Shown here piece by piece: positions 18,237 through 30,860 of a stretch of 64,000 nt of DNA. Location of the stretch: NCBI GenBank assembly GCA_016801845.1, contig CM028906.1, positions 18,165,001 to 18,229,000 of the forward strand, in the 5' to 3' direction. Within the stretch, counting starts at the first letter, position 1. The number at the start of each line of letters is the position of its first letter. Made by a program: the position numbers and the translations under genes. Source of the stretch: Polydactylus sextarius. Its lineage: Eukaryota; Chordata; Actinopteri; Polynemidae. The notes under the pieces were generated by a model that saw only the letters and a list, made by a program, of their open reading frames with translations, was not told the origin of the DNA and searched no databases.

Positions 18237-19320
18237 AATCCGTAGACAGACATAGATCTGCAGTTTTGCTGACGTGGAGTCAGTTTAGTGTAAAGTAGCA
18301 GCTTTTCTGCTTTTAACCTCTTATTTTCTATGAACAGACTTTTTGTAGTTTCCTTCCTTTAAGTTCAAAGTCCTGCATCTTTCTGTGATTTCTAATGATG
18401 ATTTCCAAAGTGATTAATGCATCCATCTAACATCTACTTTTTACATTCATGCAACTGATCAACCACTCAACCATTCACCTCCTCGGGCTGCACACCTGAA
18501 GCTAAATCATCACACTGTATGTCACCATGTAAAGAGAAACTCAGGGTGATTCCAGGCCAGTGGTGGTTGCACTATTGTGTATTATGTAATCACACTGTCA
18601 GGCCCCACTAACACGCTCCCCTCAAAGTAAATGGTTTAAACAGCTGAATGAGATCCCATCTGTCCTGGACACAGCCGTAATTGTCGTTTCAAACTGCCAA
18701 CGGATTTTGTTTTCTTTATACACTAATCTGGCCTGACGTTTGAGCAGCAATGCGTGGACAACCTTGGCATTGACACAGGAAAAGTAGAAACAACGTGGAA
18801 CAGAAATCAGTGAGATGAAACATCTACGACACTGTGGTTAATCTGTGCGAGGGGCAGCCCAAAGGTTTGACGTTCAGCAGAGTAGCAATCGTGCATGATC
18901 CTGACAGTTATCACCTCCTCAGCACATCGACCCCAACACATGTTGTTACATAAACAAGTTTGAACCTGAAGTACAGGCGCAACCACAGAGGGAAAATGAA
19001 CCGTCTGTGTGTCGGCCTCTTTCACAACGCTGTGAAATACCGCACGAACAGGGTGTGTGGTTAACAGCTCTGAGTGTCGCACACTGAAATCAACCAGGCC
19101 AAGAATGTAGACCTCGTCCCAGTGACTCGGTTATATAACATACACTCAACATGTGAACAATTACTTTATGTTGTGTGATGGTCACTCGTTGAACTAATGA
19201 TCATGAGGTGTCTGTGATTAATTCATTTATGGTGTTTGTTAACCGAGTCCAGCACAAACATGCACATGCTCTGGTTTTTGAATTGATTCAACTGGTCATT
19301 GAATTGCATTAATTTCTTGG

Positions 19321-19545
19321 AGACCCTATAAGATGCAAATTGTTGCTACCACTTGCCTAACCTTTTTCTCTCCCTAACCTTAACCAAACCTTGGATTATA
19401 GTTTCACCTTAAAATTTATATTTTTACATTATGGGGACCTCCTTTTTGTTTGCATGAGGAAGACAAGTGAGTGTGTAAACAGATTTAAGTTCCCACACTG
19501 TAGGGACTATCTAGACCACACATACACAAACACACACACACAGAG
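19321..19545. repeat. Possible decayed dispersed fish repeat
   Basis: The segment combines CCTAACCTTAACC-like text, an ATTATGGGGACC motif and a terminal CA-rich tail. That combination resembles a common teleost dispersed repeat built from GTCCCCACAAT and CTAACCCTAACC motifs. The identity comes from memory of such repeats, not from an alignment. Confidence 0.3.
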
Positions 19546-20034
19546 GTATTTTGATAATACTCTGCTGGTCTCTGCAGATGGTGGTTTAAATATCAAACAT
19601 GCAGACACGCACATGTCTCCTCACAGTCAAAGTGTTGGTCTAAGACGCCTGTGACCTGCAGGTAAAGATGGCGGATGAGGAGGTGGCAGATGCCCTGTGA
19701 GCCTGACAGGAGAGATGTGGGTTACAGGAGTAAAACAGGCAACTATCTTCTCTGGAATTTGAACAACCACAGGCTGACAAACCTCCTGGTGATAGGGACC
19801 ATTACACAGAGCAATAAAACTCAAAGGAGCCTGAACACACTCACATAAAAAGCTCATGTTGTATTGACGTGTTGCCAGCTCTGTTTCTGCACAACAGTAA
19901 ACTGACGACTGTCGAACTGCTGGAAATACATGATGCACATGACAGAGACATCTGTCTCTCGTTGGACTGTGATGGCGTCGGACTGTGATGGCGTTCCCTC
20001 TGACACTGACAGTCTGAGCCATGCAGCCAACAGG

Positions 20035-20309
20035 CTCCGCCCCCTCTGACTGGGTCTATATAAACTGTGTGAAACTCCTCCTCACAGCAGAAACACATGG
20101 AGCAGGATCACACAGCAGCCAACGTCTGAGGACTTGTACTGGACGTACTGGAAAATACTGGGACATACCGGGACACATTGGGACATACTGGGATACTCTG
20201 GGATACTCTGGACCCATCATTTGCTGACACACTGGACTGACCCTGATTCTTCTGAATGGACTGTTTCACTGTGCGATGTTGCCACCGTCTCAGCAGGATT
20301 TCAGACTCA
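20035..20309 (+). promoter_or_regulatory. Orphan TATA promoter and putative first exon upstream of MAPK6
   Basis: A GC box (CTCCGCCCC, 20035-20043) is followed by TATATAAA (20057-20064) and then about 220 nt ending at a strong donor, GTAAGT, at 20310. The putative exon contains an ATG at about 20256 with 18 codons open up to the donor, plus a short tandem repeat. No matching second exon is obvious before the MAPK6 leader acceptor at 23279. It may therefore be an alternative MAPK6 promoter or a non-coding RNA start. Confidence 0.35.
20136..20212. repeat. Short minisatellite, unit about GGGACATACTG
   Basis: About seven diverged 10-11 bp units (GGACGTACTG, GGACATACCG, GGGACACATTG, GGATACTCTG) lie head to tail inside the putative exon downstream of the 20057 TATA box. 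Confidence 0.65.
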
Positions 20310-22430
20310 GTAAGTGACGAGAGGATTTAATTTAGCCTGTGGGGAGTAGATACGACTGTGATGATGTCTGTGTTTTAACAACATAAAGAACAAACAGCTG
20401 ATATGTTGCTGTGCAGGAATAAGGTCGGAGCAGATTCACAACATGAGTTTACCTTCATTCATTTGTTGTCAACTAAAAACCATTTGTGACAATGTTGACG
20501 TCGTTTGCGATCACGCAGAAAGTTACGGTCACAGAAAGTTACAGTCACACAGCAATTGTCAGTAACTGTACGAACACTGTGATGTTCTTCAGGCTAGAGA
20601 CAGAGCCTGAAACACAGGAATCAATCAGAGTTTTACCCTGTGACCTGCACTGATTCAGTTTATGTAGACACAGTGATATCAGCTTCTTAATCATTAATGC
20701 AGATTCGTGAGATCAGTCAGTCGTATGATAAGTCAGAGGTCGAGCAGTTACATCAGAGATAATGTCTCTAACTTTTGATCTGACTCTCTGTGACTCGTCT
20801 GGGATGTGAAGGATGTGAAGGATGCTGCTGTGAACTGGTTGGTGGCTCAGCTGTAGGACATGATGTCCAGTGTCTTCTCAAAATAATCAGGCACACAGAT
20901 GACAGTCTAAACTCTGACCTTAGCAGAGGAGGAATCAACAGTGTCATATAAACAACTAAAACTGATCTTAGCACTGAAAACTGACCTGAATATGTCAGCT
21001 TTAACCTGAGAAAGATTTAAATCTAATTAGATATTAAATCACTTTACATCGTTAGATGTCAAATAACTTTACACCTTCAGATATTAAATCACTGTTCATC
21101 TTTAGATATGACATAACTTTATCTCAGATGCAGGTGCAGACCTATATTCTCTGTCGCAGTCAGTCCTGTTTCCATCCTGAGCAGCATCTGCATTCACTGT
21201 TCTCACACTGGTCTCACATGGTCTGCGGATGCTGATGTAGCTGCTGCGGCTGTGATGCTGCTGCTGCCGCCCCCGTCCCTCCCTCCATCACCCACAACCT
21301 CCACACACAGAGAAACACCGTGCTGCTACCGCAGTCTGATGGAGAACAGCTCGAATATGATCTGATCTGATCTGGTCTGAGGGCGGAGGCTGAAGCACCG
21401 AAGCACCACATGGACTTTTATAAACCCGCAATGACCGAGCTGCTTCTCGTTCCTCTCACCGACTAACGCTACACAGAACACATCAGTCTGCGAGTGCGAA
21501 AACTAACGGAACAAATCGAAAACAAATCGTTGAATGACCCAGAAAGCAACACCAACAGCTTGTTTGCAAAGAAGAGGCGAAATCAGAAACAGTGTCTGGC
21601 ATAAAATTTTATCAATCAGTCAATCAATCTATCAATGACTGAAGGTGCGTGGATGAAAGTGGCCTAAGGAAACATGGATACAACTGAGGTTGTTGTCGGA
21701 GGAACATGAGATAAAAACGGGAGGGAGAGAGACCGAGGGGGAGATTTTGCAGCTGAATTCTGCTTTAAATTCCATAATAATTGTGTCAATGTTTCATTGA
21801 TAATTGTAACACTTCATATTTACACGTCACACGCGGCGCGTTCACGCTGCTGTTATCATTCCCATCAGAACCGTGAACGCGATTTGAATCTGCCGCTGTC
21901 ACGTGATCTGCGTCTTCACACATCTTTTGAATGACTGTTGCTGCCTTCATGCGCTGCTCGGAGTTCTGACCTTTAATGGTTGCAACAGCCGCGTGCTCGG
22001 ATTCATTTCATAAATGTTCATTACGACATGTAACTTACTCTGTGATTCTCTGTGATTTAATCACACGTTTCACCGTCACTTCAAAACTAGTTACTACGGT
22101 TGAAAGTATGTAGCCTTTGTGTTTGTATTACATTTTAGAACAAACAAAGACATTGGGATTGAATTGGGACCAACTTTTATCACGATAACAACGTAAAAAG
22201 CACATTTTAAAGTAATATCAAACAAAGTACATAACAGATCAAACTAAATGTATAGTATATAAAGCCTAATGAACATGAGTGGCGATTAGATTGTTTAAGA
22301 TGTTATTAGTTGAATAATGAATAAATGAACGAATCACTGAATGAATAATTCATTCATCATGAAACGACGATCCCTCAGAGACACTGGAAGTTACATGGTC
22401 AGTGAAAGCATCTACATTCCCGTCAGTCAT
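20310..22430. other. Non-coding stretch upstream of MAPK6
   Basis: No coding frame is supported. A second TATAAA occurs at about 21418 beside GC-rich sequence, but the ATG after it opens only 11 codons. It probably holds upstream regulatory DNA of MAPK6. Confidence 0.5.
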
Positions 22431-22439
22431 TGAAGGCAG

Positions 22440-23200
22440 CCCCGTGACGTCACACTGCCTCCAGTAGCTCCGCCCCTCTTTAATGGCAATTGCAACAGAT
22501 CCGCAGAGCTCCGGCAGCGACGCGTCGTCAAACCTTCTCCGGGTTTGATCTTACACAAGGCAGGCTAATGCGACGAACAAGGACTGTAAGTAATTTATTA
22601 TACGTCGATATATGTCACTGTTCTTTACATTACACATCGTTTCACCGTAGATTAACAGCGGTTTTCCGCGGTTTAACCGTCGTCGGCTTTGTTGCTGCGG
22701 AGCCGTACCACGTCGTCAGAAGCTTCCGCCAACAACGGCCCTTTGTTTGTCCCGTCGGCGCCTTTCTCTCTTAAGGGACGTTTTATTTTTTAAAAATCAA
22801 TCACTGTGTTTGACATGTGTGTTTTCCACATATGTCGTGGTTTGTTTGTTTTACGGTGTAAGCTGGTTTTGTTGTCAAACTAGGCCGACGGGGCTCCGTC
22901 TGTTGCCGCTTCGCTTCCATTTCTGATTTTTCCGCCGGTGGCAAACCATAAACAGGCGAAATGAAATTAATGTGACACAGAATAGACGTTGTTTTCCTCT
23001 GTAGTTTGTAACAGATACACAGCCTTGTTTGTATTTATGTCGGTGCGAGTTTGTGGCGGTTATCCGTCGGTTTCGGTCGACACCGAGCAGCCGGACTAGT
23101 GAACGCCGGGCGGGGGAGGGGTCAGTCCCCGTCATGTCGGCTTCTGTGTCCGGAGCCGGAAGAGACGGAGCTGCCGCTTCCTGCTGCGAACCACCGGACT
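22440..23200 (+). promoter_or_regulatory. CpG-rich MAPK6 promoter and non-coding first exon
   Basis: CpG dinucleotides become frequent here, unlike the flanks. GC-box text (GCTCCGCCCC) lies near 22468. A putative untranslated exon follows, ending at a good donor (GGACT followed by GTAAGT) at 22585, and the next acceptor, TCTTTCAG, ends at 23278. There is no TATA box at the expected distance. This fits a housekeeping-type promoter for the kinase. Confidence 0.55.
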
Positions 23201-23294
23201 TTACTCTGTTTATCTTTACATTTATAGACGAATAGATGTGTTTGCTTTATATTTATTGTTGCTCTCTGTGTCTTTCAGGTTATATCCAAGTAAA

Positions 23295-23348
23295 ATGGAG
23301 GATAGTTTTGACTGCGACTGTGGCGAGCTGGAGCCGCCTGATCACTGA
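23295..23348 (+). promoter_or_regulatory. Upstream ORF in the MAPK6 leader
   Basis: Sixteen nucleotides into the predicted leader exon that begins at 23279 there is an ATG (context AAAATGG) followed by 17 codons (MEDSFDCDCGELEPPDH) and TGA. It ends about 455 nt before the MAPK6 start and could lower its translation if the leader is spliced as predicted. Confidence 0.35.
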
Positions 23349-23803
23349 TCATTTACTGTGACTTTCAGCCTCATTATTTCAGTTTAAACACCAGGAGACT
23401 TGACGGGAAAATTCAAATAAATATTAAAAAGAGGAAAAAAAAAGAAAACAAGGTGCATTAGGCATATTTCATGACACTGCTCAGGACCAGTCATACACTG
23501 AATGTATCTGCACTGTGAGGATGCAACTACATGCTTTTATAGTTTAAAACAGTCTCAGTGCTTTTTAATTATTAGTTCATTCCATTAAATCTGTAAACAC
23601 TAGTCTACACACAACAGGTAAACATATCCACCCAGCTGGAGGTTTAGTTTCATCAAGATGAAGACAGAAGTTGAGTCCACGTTGGTGCCCTGTGTGTGAC
23701 GGTGACGTCTGGTCGGGGTCAGCAGCCTCTGACGTCTTACATTTGGACTTTAAACAGGCCAGAGACCAAACATTACAGATAGTTCAGGCCCTGAAACGAC
23801 GTC

Positions 23804-26800
23804 ATGGCAGAGAAGTTTGAGTCGTTGATGAACATCCATGGCTTCGACCTGGGCTCTCGCTACATGGACTTGAAGCCGCTGGGATATGGAGGAAATGGCC
23901 TCGTCTTCTCAGCCGTCGACACCGACTGCGACAAGCGTGTGGCGGTGAAGAAAATTATCTTGACCGACCCGCAGAGTGTGAAACACGCCTTGAGGGAAAT
24001 CAAGATCATCAGACGCCTCGACCATGACAACATCGTCAAGGTGAGTCTAGGGGTCGACTCAACACAAAATAACGTCCATTTAAAATGTTTCATTTTTTGA
24101 CAACATCTATTTATTCCCACCAGGTGTTTGAGACCCTGGGTCCTAATGGCCGCCGGCTGACGGAGGACGTGGTGTCGCTGACGGAGGTGAACTCGGTCTA
24201 CATTGTGCAGGAGTACATGGACACAGACCTGTGTCAGCTGCTGGAGCGGGGCCTCTTGTCTGAGGGTCATGCCAGGCTCTTCATGTACCAGCTCCTCAGG
24301 GGCCTCAAGTACATCCACTCTGCCAATGTGCTGCACCGCGACCTCAAGCCAGCGAACCTGTTTGTCAACACAGAGGATCTGGTCCTGAAGATCGGAGACT
24401 TTGGACTGGCACGCATCATGGACCCCCACTACTCTCACAAGGTAGGAATCTGGTGCTAAAGGACCATGATCAGTGATGATTTATGGAGTTGGTGATAAAT
24501 GGTTAAAGCTGCAGGTTTCAGGGAGCACAGATGATTGTTTGTTGCTCTGACAGTGTTTGTGTTATTGCTCGGTAATGCGACGTCCCCAGAGTGACGCAGT
24601 CTCTCAGCAGGAAGTGGTTTCTCCTCTCAAGAGAAGTGAAGCTGTGGAAAATACGACAATGGGAACTATTTCTGTTTAAAATGTGTGCAGTTAGAAGTAA
24701 ATAGGTCTAAATGTAAATATTGAAGCGTGTGTGTCTTGTTGTGGTTTAACCGAAGATGTCCCACATTCCCAGGTGAACAGGGACGGCAAATATTTTACTC
24801 TAAGTAGTGTGTCATCCAGTGTGACAGTGTTGTCCCAGGTGAAGAGAGTCAGGATTATGTGGTGAAATGTCCTTAAATCCATGAACCATATGTTGAACCC
24901 CATCTCCCCCCATCAGTCTTATGTTCACACGTGTCTCAGATTAGTTGTTAGTATCTCACGTGACGTGATCCTCAGACTGGCTCTACCTCCTTCACATCTC
25001 TCACACTTGTTTACCACAACTGTTCATTTTCAGTTCGTCACATGTATTTCCCCGCATTAGTCATGCTGGGTGGAGACGATGAGTCTGCAACAGGAAGGAG
25101 ACGGTTGTAGCTGACGTGAAGAGAGAGTTGGAGCTCTCCTCCCGTCATCTTCGCTGTGTTCAGTGTTAATGACCACGTTTAACATGTTTTTACCATGTGG
25201 GCTCATTTCCTTCATATCAGCAGTTTTTCCTGCCGAGGAAGCCTGGCGTTTCAATCAGATGTTGTGACTATAACAGACTTGTCTCCTTTTACAGCAGCGT
25301 TGCTGTGTTTTGTCTTCACAGTAGTAAAGTGTTGGAGAAACTGATGTGTAATGAATTGATGGTGTGTGTGGTTTAAAGATGGCTGCGGGACATAAAATGT
25401 CAGTGATGTCACAGAGTTCAGCTGCAGCAGCTGCTTGTCCTCCATGTTATTTCAATCACGTTGTTTCTAAATAAAGCGTCAGTGAACCAGTGAACCTCAG
25501 TTTGACCAACGTCGTTTTCACACTCATAGCTGGTCACAAGATTCTACTGTTTCCACCGTCTATTTCTCACCTGATTCTATTGTTTCCACTATCTCTACTG
25601 TCTGTCTATTGAGTCTATTGTCTCTAGTGTTTCTACTCTCTCTGTCTCTATTGTTTCTACTGCATCGTCTCTACTGTTTCTACTGTCTGTCTCTTATGTC
25701 TCTGTTCCTATTGTCTACTGCTTCTGTCTCTACTGTCTCTGTTCCTACTGTTTCTACTGTCTCTGTTACTCTGGTTAATTAACATATTTTCCCTTCAGGC
25801 TGAAAGTTGTCTCTGTTTCAGTCCAACTCTCAGTGGCTCAGGATCAAGAATGACAAGAATTCACGTGCACTCGTCCAACTTAACTCTATCTTAAGCTCCA
25901 GCTCTGTCGCTGTTTGTTTCTCAGCTCTTTGTTTCTTGCAGCCTCACATGAAGCTGATCACAGCCTGTTTTCATTTAAATTCTTCTGCTCTACAACGGGA
26001 GGAAATAAAGTTCTTCTCCTGTTCTTAAATGACACTGGCTGTGAACTCTTCAAACAGGTTAAGTCTATGTTTATCACAGACTTTGTGTGGTTATTAGATG
26101 AGATTCATCTTTCTGTCTGCTTCAAAAGTTAAAGAAGCATTTCTCTTTAAATGAAGACAAGTTAGAAACACAACAACATGAACTTCAGTGTCTGAGGAGC
26201 TGCAGACGTTTAACAGTTTAATGTTATAAGGCAGCTCGCTCTCTCTCACACGCACACGTTTGACCTAGATATTCAGCCAGTAAGAGGCCACTTTGCAGCT
26301 CAGAGTCATTTTGATTAATTTCTCTTATTTTCGACAGGAACAATCCTGCAGCAGTGATGTTGATGTTTATCTGACAGTGGAACAAGTGTTTTGTTCCAGT
26401 GAAGCAGCTTCTATTTATAGCGTTGGATTATCCGTGAAGTGATTCAGTGGTGTGTAGGCGAATGCAAACGAAACCCGAATTCAGTGTCTTTATGGTGGAG
26501 TTGTAGTTGAACCCACTGTTTGAGGCTGTTGGAGTCTGAATGTCAGCAGTTTAATCTGCAGCTTAGTTGTTCAGACCGTTTTGACAAGCTGCTGCTTTAA
26601 TGTCTCAATGACTCATATTGACTTTAGAGAATCGGTGAAAGTCAGATGGAGCTGAAACTCATCTACCTCATCAAACACGAACACAACGACCAACACTCAT
26701 ATCACATCATCACCACATTCAAAGGTCTGTTTTCTGGTCATTTTAACCACGAGGTGCAACCTGCTGCTTGATCAGCCTCCGTATGAGCTGTTGCTCACCT

Positions 26801-29584
26801 GATGGAGATGTGTGTGTCTATAGTTTACAGACACACGCTCAGTGTCTGCAGCTAAATTAGGGCAGAAACAGGAGCTGAGCTCAGTGGTGACCATGTAGGT
26901 CTCACCACAAACTACTGCAGGCGACGGTGTTGTTTTACTGCCTCCCCTCCCCCAACACACACACACGCACACACAGGTCTGTCAGGTTACTTTGAACACA
27001 GATTGGTGTCACCGTGCGTCACTGTGTTGGGATTATCCTTCACTCTCAGATGAACAGAGCAGATCAGACACGTGCAGCTTTGTCAGCGGTCTGTCTTCTC
27101 ACCGTGTTGACGTGACCAGAGTCAACGAGTTGTTGAACTAGGACATTGAACTGAAACTATGCAGCAGTTTGTTCTGTGTCTCGTGTCAGCACAGAAAGTT
27201 ATTCACATGAATCATTTGCTGATCAAAGAACAGAGTGTGAAACGTGAATGAACACGGATCACACATGTTCACACTGGACGTATCTGTGTGGTTGACCTCT
27301 AAACCATGATGTTGACCTCCTTGTTGTCGTCCTCCTCAGGGCCATCTCTCTGAAGGGCTGGTCACCAAGTGGTACAGGTCTCCTCGCCTGCTGCTTTCGC
27401 CCAACAACTACACCAAAGCCATCGACATGTGGGCGGCCGGCTGCATCTTTGCAGAGATGCTCACAGGGAAAACTCTCTTTGCAGGTAAACGTTTGTGACG
27501 TGTTATTTACTGTAACAGTCGTACAGAGACAGAGCAGGTCAGATGTTGGTCTGTGTTCAGGATGCAGTCTGTAAATCCAGCTGCTGTTTGATGAGATAAA
27601 CACAAGAAAACAACATCCATTTTGTCATGATTCAAACAGCAGTGGAAGGTTTGGATTAATGTGGAAGATGTGTTTTGATTTTAAGTGTCTGTTGTTGATA
27701 ACTGGAGTTGTTAAACCTGTTTGTGGTCCTGGTCTTAGGAGCTCATGAACTGGAGCAGATGCAGCTGATCCTTGAGTCCATCCCCGTCCTGCGTGAGGAG
27801 GACAGACAGGAGCTGCACAGCGTCATCCCCGTCTTCATCCGCAGCGACATGTCCAAGCCTCACACGCCTCTGGCTAAAATGCTGCCAGGTGTCAGCCCTC
27901 AGGGTGAGCACCACTCGTCATCTGATCTGCTCATCAGTGAACGCAGATCAAACACGCTTCAGGGTTAAAACATCTCACTGTCTCTCTGCAGCTCTGGATT
28001 TCCTGGAGAAGATCCTGACCTTTAACCCCATGGATCGTCTGACGGCTGAGGAGGCACTTGCCCACCCCTACATGTCGGACTATTCCTTCCCATTGGACGA
28101 ACCCATCTCTCTGCACCCGTTCCACATCGAGGATGAAGTGGATGATATTCTGCTCATGGACCAGAGCCACAGTCACACCTGGGACAGGTCAGTTCACCTC
28201 TTTTCTACATACAAACTTAACTTAAACATGAAAAAACATTAGACTTTAGACGTGTTAAGAGCTGCTATTTGAACTTCAAACATTTTCATCATCACCAGGT
28301 ATCATGAAAGCCAACTGTCAGAGGCTGACTGGCACCTGCACAGCACTCACGACCCAGAGGAAGTTCAGGTTGACCCGAGGGCGCTCAGCGACGTAACGGA
28401 CGAGGAGGAGGTGCAGGTGTGTGTGACTTTTGACGTAGCTGTGTATCCTGAATGTGACGATCCATGGCTCAGGTTGATGAGGTAACGTTGTCTGTTTGCA
28501 GGTGGATCCTCGTAAATATGCCGACGGAGATCGGGAGAAGTTCCTGGACGAGCCGTCCTTCGACTACTCCGGCATCTTCCCGGCCGAGCGGTCCTGGCAA
28601 GACGACCACCACGAGAATAAATACTGTGACCTGCAGTGTAGCCACACCTGTAACTACAAGGCCGTGTCGCCCTCCTACCTGGACAACCTCATCTGGAGAG
28701 ACAGCGAAGTCAACCACTATTATGAACCCAAGCTCATCATCGACCTCTCCAACTGGAAGGAGCAGCAGAGCAAGGAGAAGGCTGACCGCAAGGCCAAGAG
28801 CAAGTGTGAGAAGAACGGGCTGGTGAAGGCGCAGATGGCGCTGCAGGAAGCGGAAAAGAGTCCGGGGGAGAAGGACCGTGAGCAGGAGAAACACCAGACA
28901 GAGAAGCCCCTGAGTCCCCAGAGCCAAGGCTTCGACTTCGACTCCTTCATCGCCAGCACCATCAAACTGAGCCTGCAGCCAGAGCCCTGCCAGGAGGTGG
29001 CGCTGCTCAGCGACGTGGGCCTCCTGAACGAGCTCAACTCCTCTGTGTCCCAGCTCGACGCTCCGCGCTCCAGCTCCATGTCCAAGTCCATAAGTCAGGA
29101 GAAAGAGGAGAAGTGCCTGGTGAACCTTGCACAGTTGGGCGGGGGAGGCTTCGCCGTGGTCGGGGGGGAGAGCGTGTGGCCCGCCCAACCCTGGGAGAGT
29201 TTCGGCTGCGGGGAGAGAGTCGGGGAGAGTGACTGCCTGATCGACGAGGCGTGCTGGGACATTCGCAAAGAGGAGCAGAAGGAGAGCACTTACACCAGCT
29301 ACCTGGACCGCCTGTTCAGCCGCAAGGAGGAGGTGGCGGCGGAGACGGCGGCCGACCCGGAGGCGGAGTCGTCGGACGTGAGAGAGCCGGACGCCGGCTT
29401 CCTCGGCAGGAACACGGAGATCGTGCTCAACATGCAGCTGGACTCTCTGGCTCTGCCCGGCTTCGACGGCGCCGACGACCTGCCTCTGAAATCCATCCAG
29501 GCCTCGCTCACGCCCTGCGCCGTCAAATGTTCACCGCAGATCGCACACAAGACGTACAGCAGCATCTTCAAACACCTGAATTAA
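23804..29584 (+). CDS. mapk6: MAPK6 (ERK3), atypical mitogen-activated protein kinase
   Basis: Seven coding exons join in phase into 753 residues: 23804-24040, 24124-24441, 27340-27484, 27739-27903, 27992-28187, 28299-28416, 28502-29584. The kinase domain shows GYGGNG (glycine loop), VAVKK, HRDLKPAN and DFG. The activation loop is GHLSEGLVTKWYRSPRLLLS: SEG instead of the TEY of classical MAPKs (Ser189, as in human ERK3), and SPR in place of APE. The HPFHIEDEVDD segment corresponds to the FRIEDE docking motif for MK5. The C-terminal extension includes a conserved block ending CNYKAVSPSYLDNL and ends SSIFKHLN. Human MAPK6 is 721 residues; the extra length lies in a GC-rich part of the last exon encoding a Gly/Trp-rich insert. 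The start has the family's exact N terminus, MAEKFESLMNIHG. The 2.9 kb intron 24442-27339 holds a pyrimidine-rich minisatellite and no other gene. Confidence 0.97.
25551..25770. repeat. Pyrimidine-rich minisatellite in MAPK6 intron
   Basis: About twenty imperfect units of the type TCTACTGTTTCTACTGTCTCTG run for over 200 bp on the plus strand, an almost pure C/T strand interrupted by regular A and G. It lies deep inside the intron 24442-27339. Confidence 0.7.
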
Positions 29585-30860
29585 ACAAACATCCTCCCTC
29601 AGTGCAAAGTTCTGTTTTTATGTTTTTTAATAATATGGTATATTGTACTTGAATCATTTCATACCTTTTTTATTATGGTTACTTTTAATGATTTTTTTTT
29701 AGTTTGTTTTTTAAGAGGCGATTTATTCTGTTGAAAGAGTTTTGGTCATCACTCTGAGCCTTGATCACCAGGCCTTCATAGATTAATGTCGTCATGGCTA
29801 AACTGTCGCTGGCACACTGAAGTACTGTAGCTGAGGGGGAGGACGGGGGAGAAGAGAGGGGAGGACAGACAGGGAAGGAAGGAGGCAGGAGACGAGTCTG
29901 GCTGTTTGAGTTTGGCATGAAGAAGGAAAGTGGACGCGGACGGTTCAAGTGCTTTCACAGCCTCTGCTGGAGGAGATTCACGACAGACAGGGGTGTCCTT
30001 TTTTTTTTTTTTTAATTTAGTCTTTTTCTGACTTTCTATCATTTTCCCCAAAGAAAGCTTCCTTTCATACTGTAAATCTGACACATGATGCCAGCAACCA
30101 TTATCGTAGGCGTTAATGTAAATGTGTTATCTACCTCAAGGTAACAGCCGCGAGAGACACTCGAAGCCGCACTAGTGCTTTACACACATGACCATCGTCA
30201 TACATGAAATGAAGTGGTCGCGTAGATGAAATCGGTCTCACTTTAAAGCATTTAACATAGTGAGGTGTTTCAGTAATCATTATTTATTTCTAGCAGATGT
30301 GCGATATTTATTTTATCAAAATGTGTTATTTCAATGTGATTATTGAAGATTGAGGAGTTGGACAGACTTCCATTTTCATTTCAGCACTATATGGGCGTGT
30401 AAGTGTTCCTTAGTTTTACGGTAGGATGCAGATTCATCTTATGTTTGAAAAGAAGTCGAGGCTTTCCACTTTCCATCAACACTGTTCGATTGGATCATTC
30501 TTTCTGTTCATTTTGTTTTGTTTTTTTTTTTATTTATAGGTGCGTTCTGGTTTAGTGGAAAACTTCTCTATGGTTTCAAGAAGCGCCTAAAGTCTTAATT
30601 TTTTATCTAAAAAAAAAAAAAAAACCAATGCGTGCATGGAAGCAAGAGAAAGGTACATTAAAGTAAAGTTATGGTGAGTATAATGTACATCAGTTTTAAT
30701 TGTATGTTTTTTGTTAAATTTCTATGTACTTTTCCAGGCAAGCATGATGAATTAGGTTAAGGTGTAGCATGTAGAACACGTATGGACTTTTTTTTTTTTG
30801 GTAATCATTTGTTCCCCTGTTCTACAAAATATCTCCAAATAAAAATTACTGGCAAAGACT
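29585..30860 (+). other. MAPK6 3' untranslated region
   Basis: The A/T-rich stretch after the MAPK6 stop has no coding frame and ends at the AATAAA at 30838. It contains poly-T and poly-A runs (about 29995, 30518, 30608, 30790). The boundary is inferred from the polyadenylation signal only. Confidence 0.6.
30838..30843 (+). terminator. MAPK6 polyadenylation signal AATAAA
   Basis: A canonical AATAAA followed about 20 nt later by a GT-rich element (TTTTGTGTGTGTGTC) is a strong poly(A) site arrangement. It lies about 1.25 kb after the MAPK6 stop. Confidence 0.6.

Larger units (their letters stand above)
5190..20030. other. Gene-poor intergenic region between LEO1 and the MAPK6 side
   Basis: No reading frame here resembles a known protein, and I could not build a spliced gene on either strand. 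The open frames are short and lack coding character. The stretch holds microsatellites at about 6072, 8106, 9018 and 17899, a (GAA)n run near 10395, degenerate minisatellites near 13893 and 18109, and one TATA-plus-donor arrangement near 7130. It may contain enhancers for the flanking genes, but single-sequence reading cannot show that. Confidence 0.6.

Noticed and set aside
23860..24438. A 192-codon open frame antisense to MAPK6 exons
   Set aside because: It runs across an intron and is the shadow of strongly coding kinase exons on the other strand; no protein family resemblance.
28469..29188. A 239-codon minus-strand frame opposite the MAPK6 last exon
   Set aside because: Leu-rich antisense of a GC-rich acidic and basic coding exon; the plus strand fully explains the openness.
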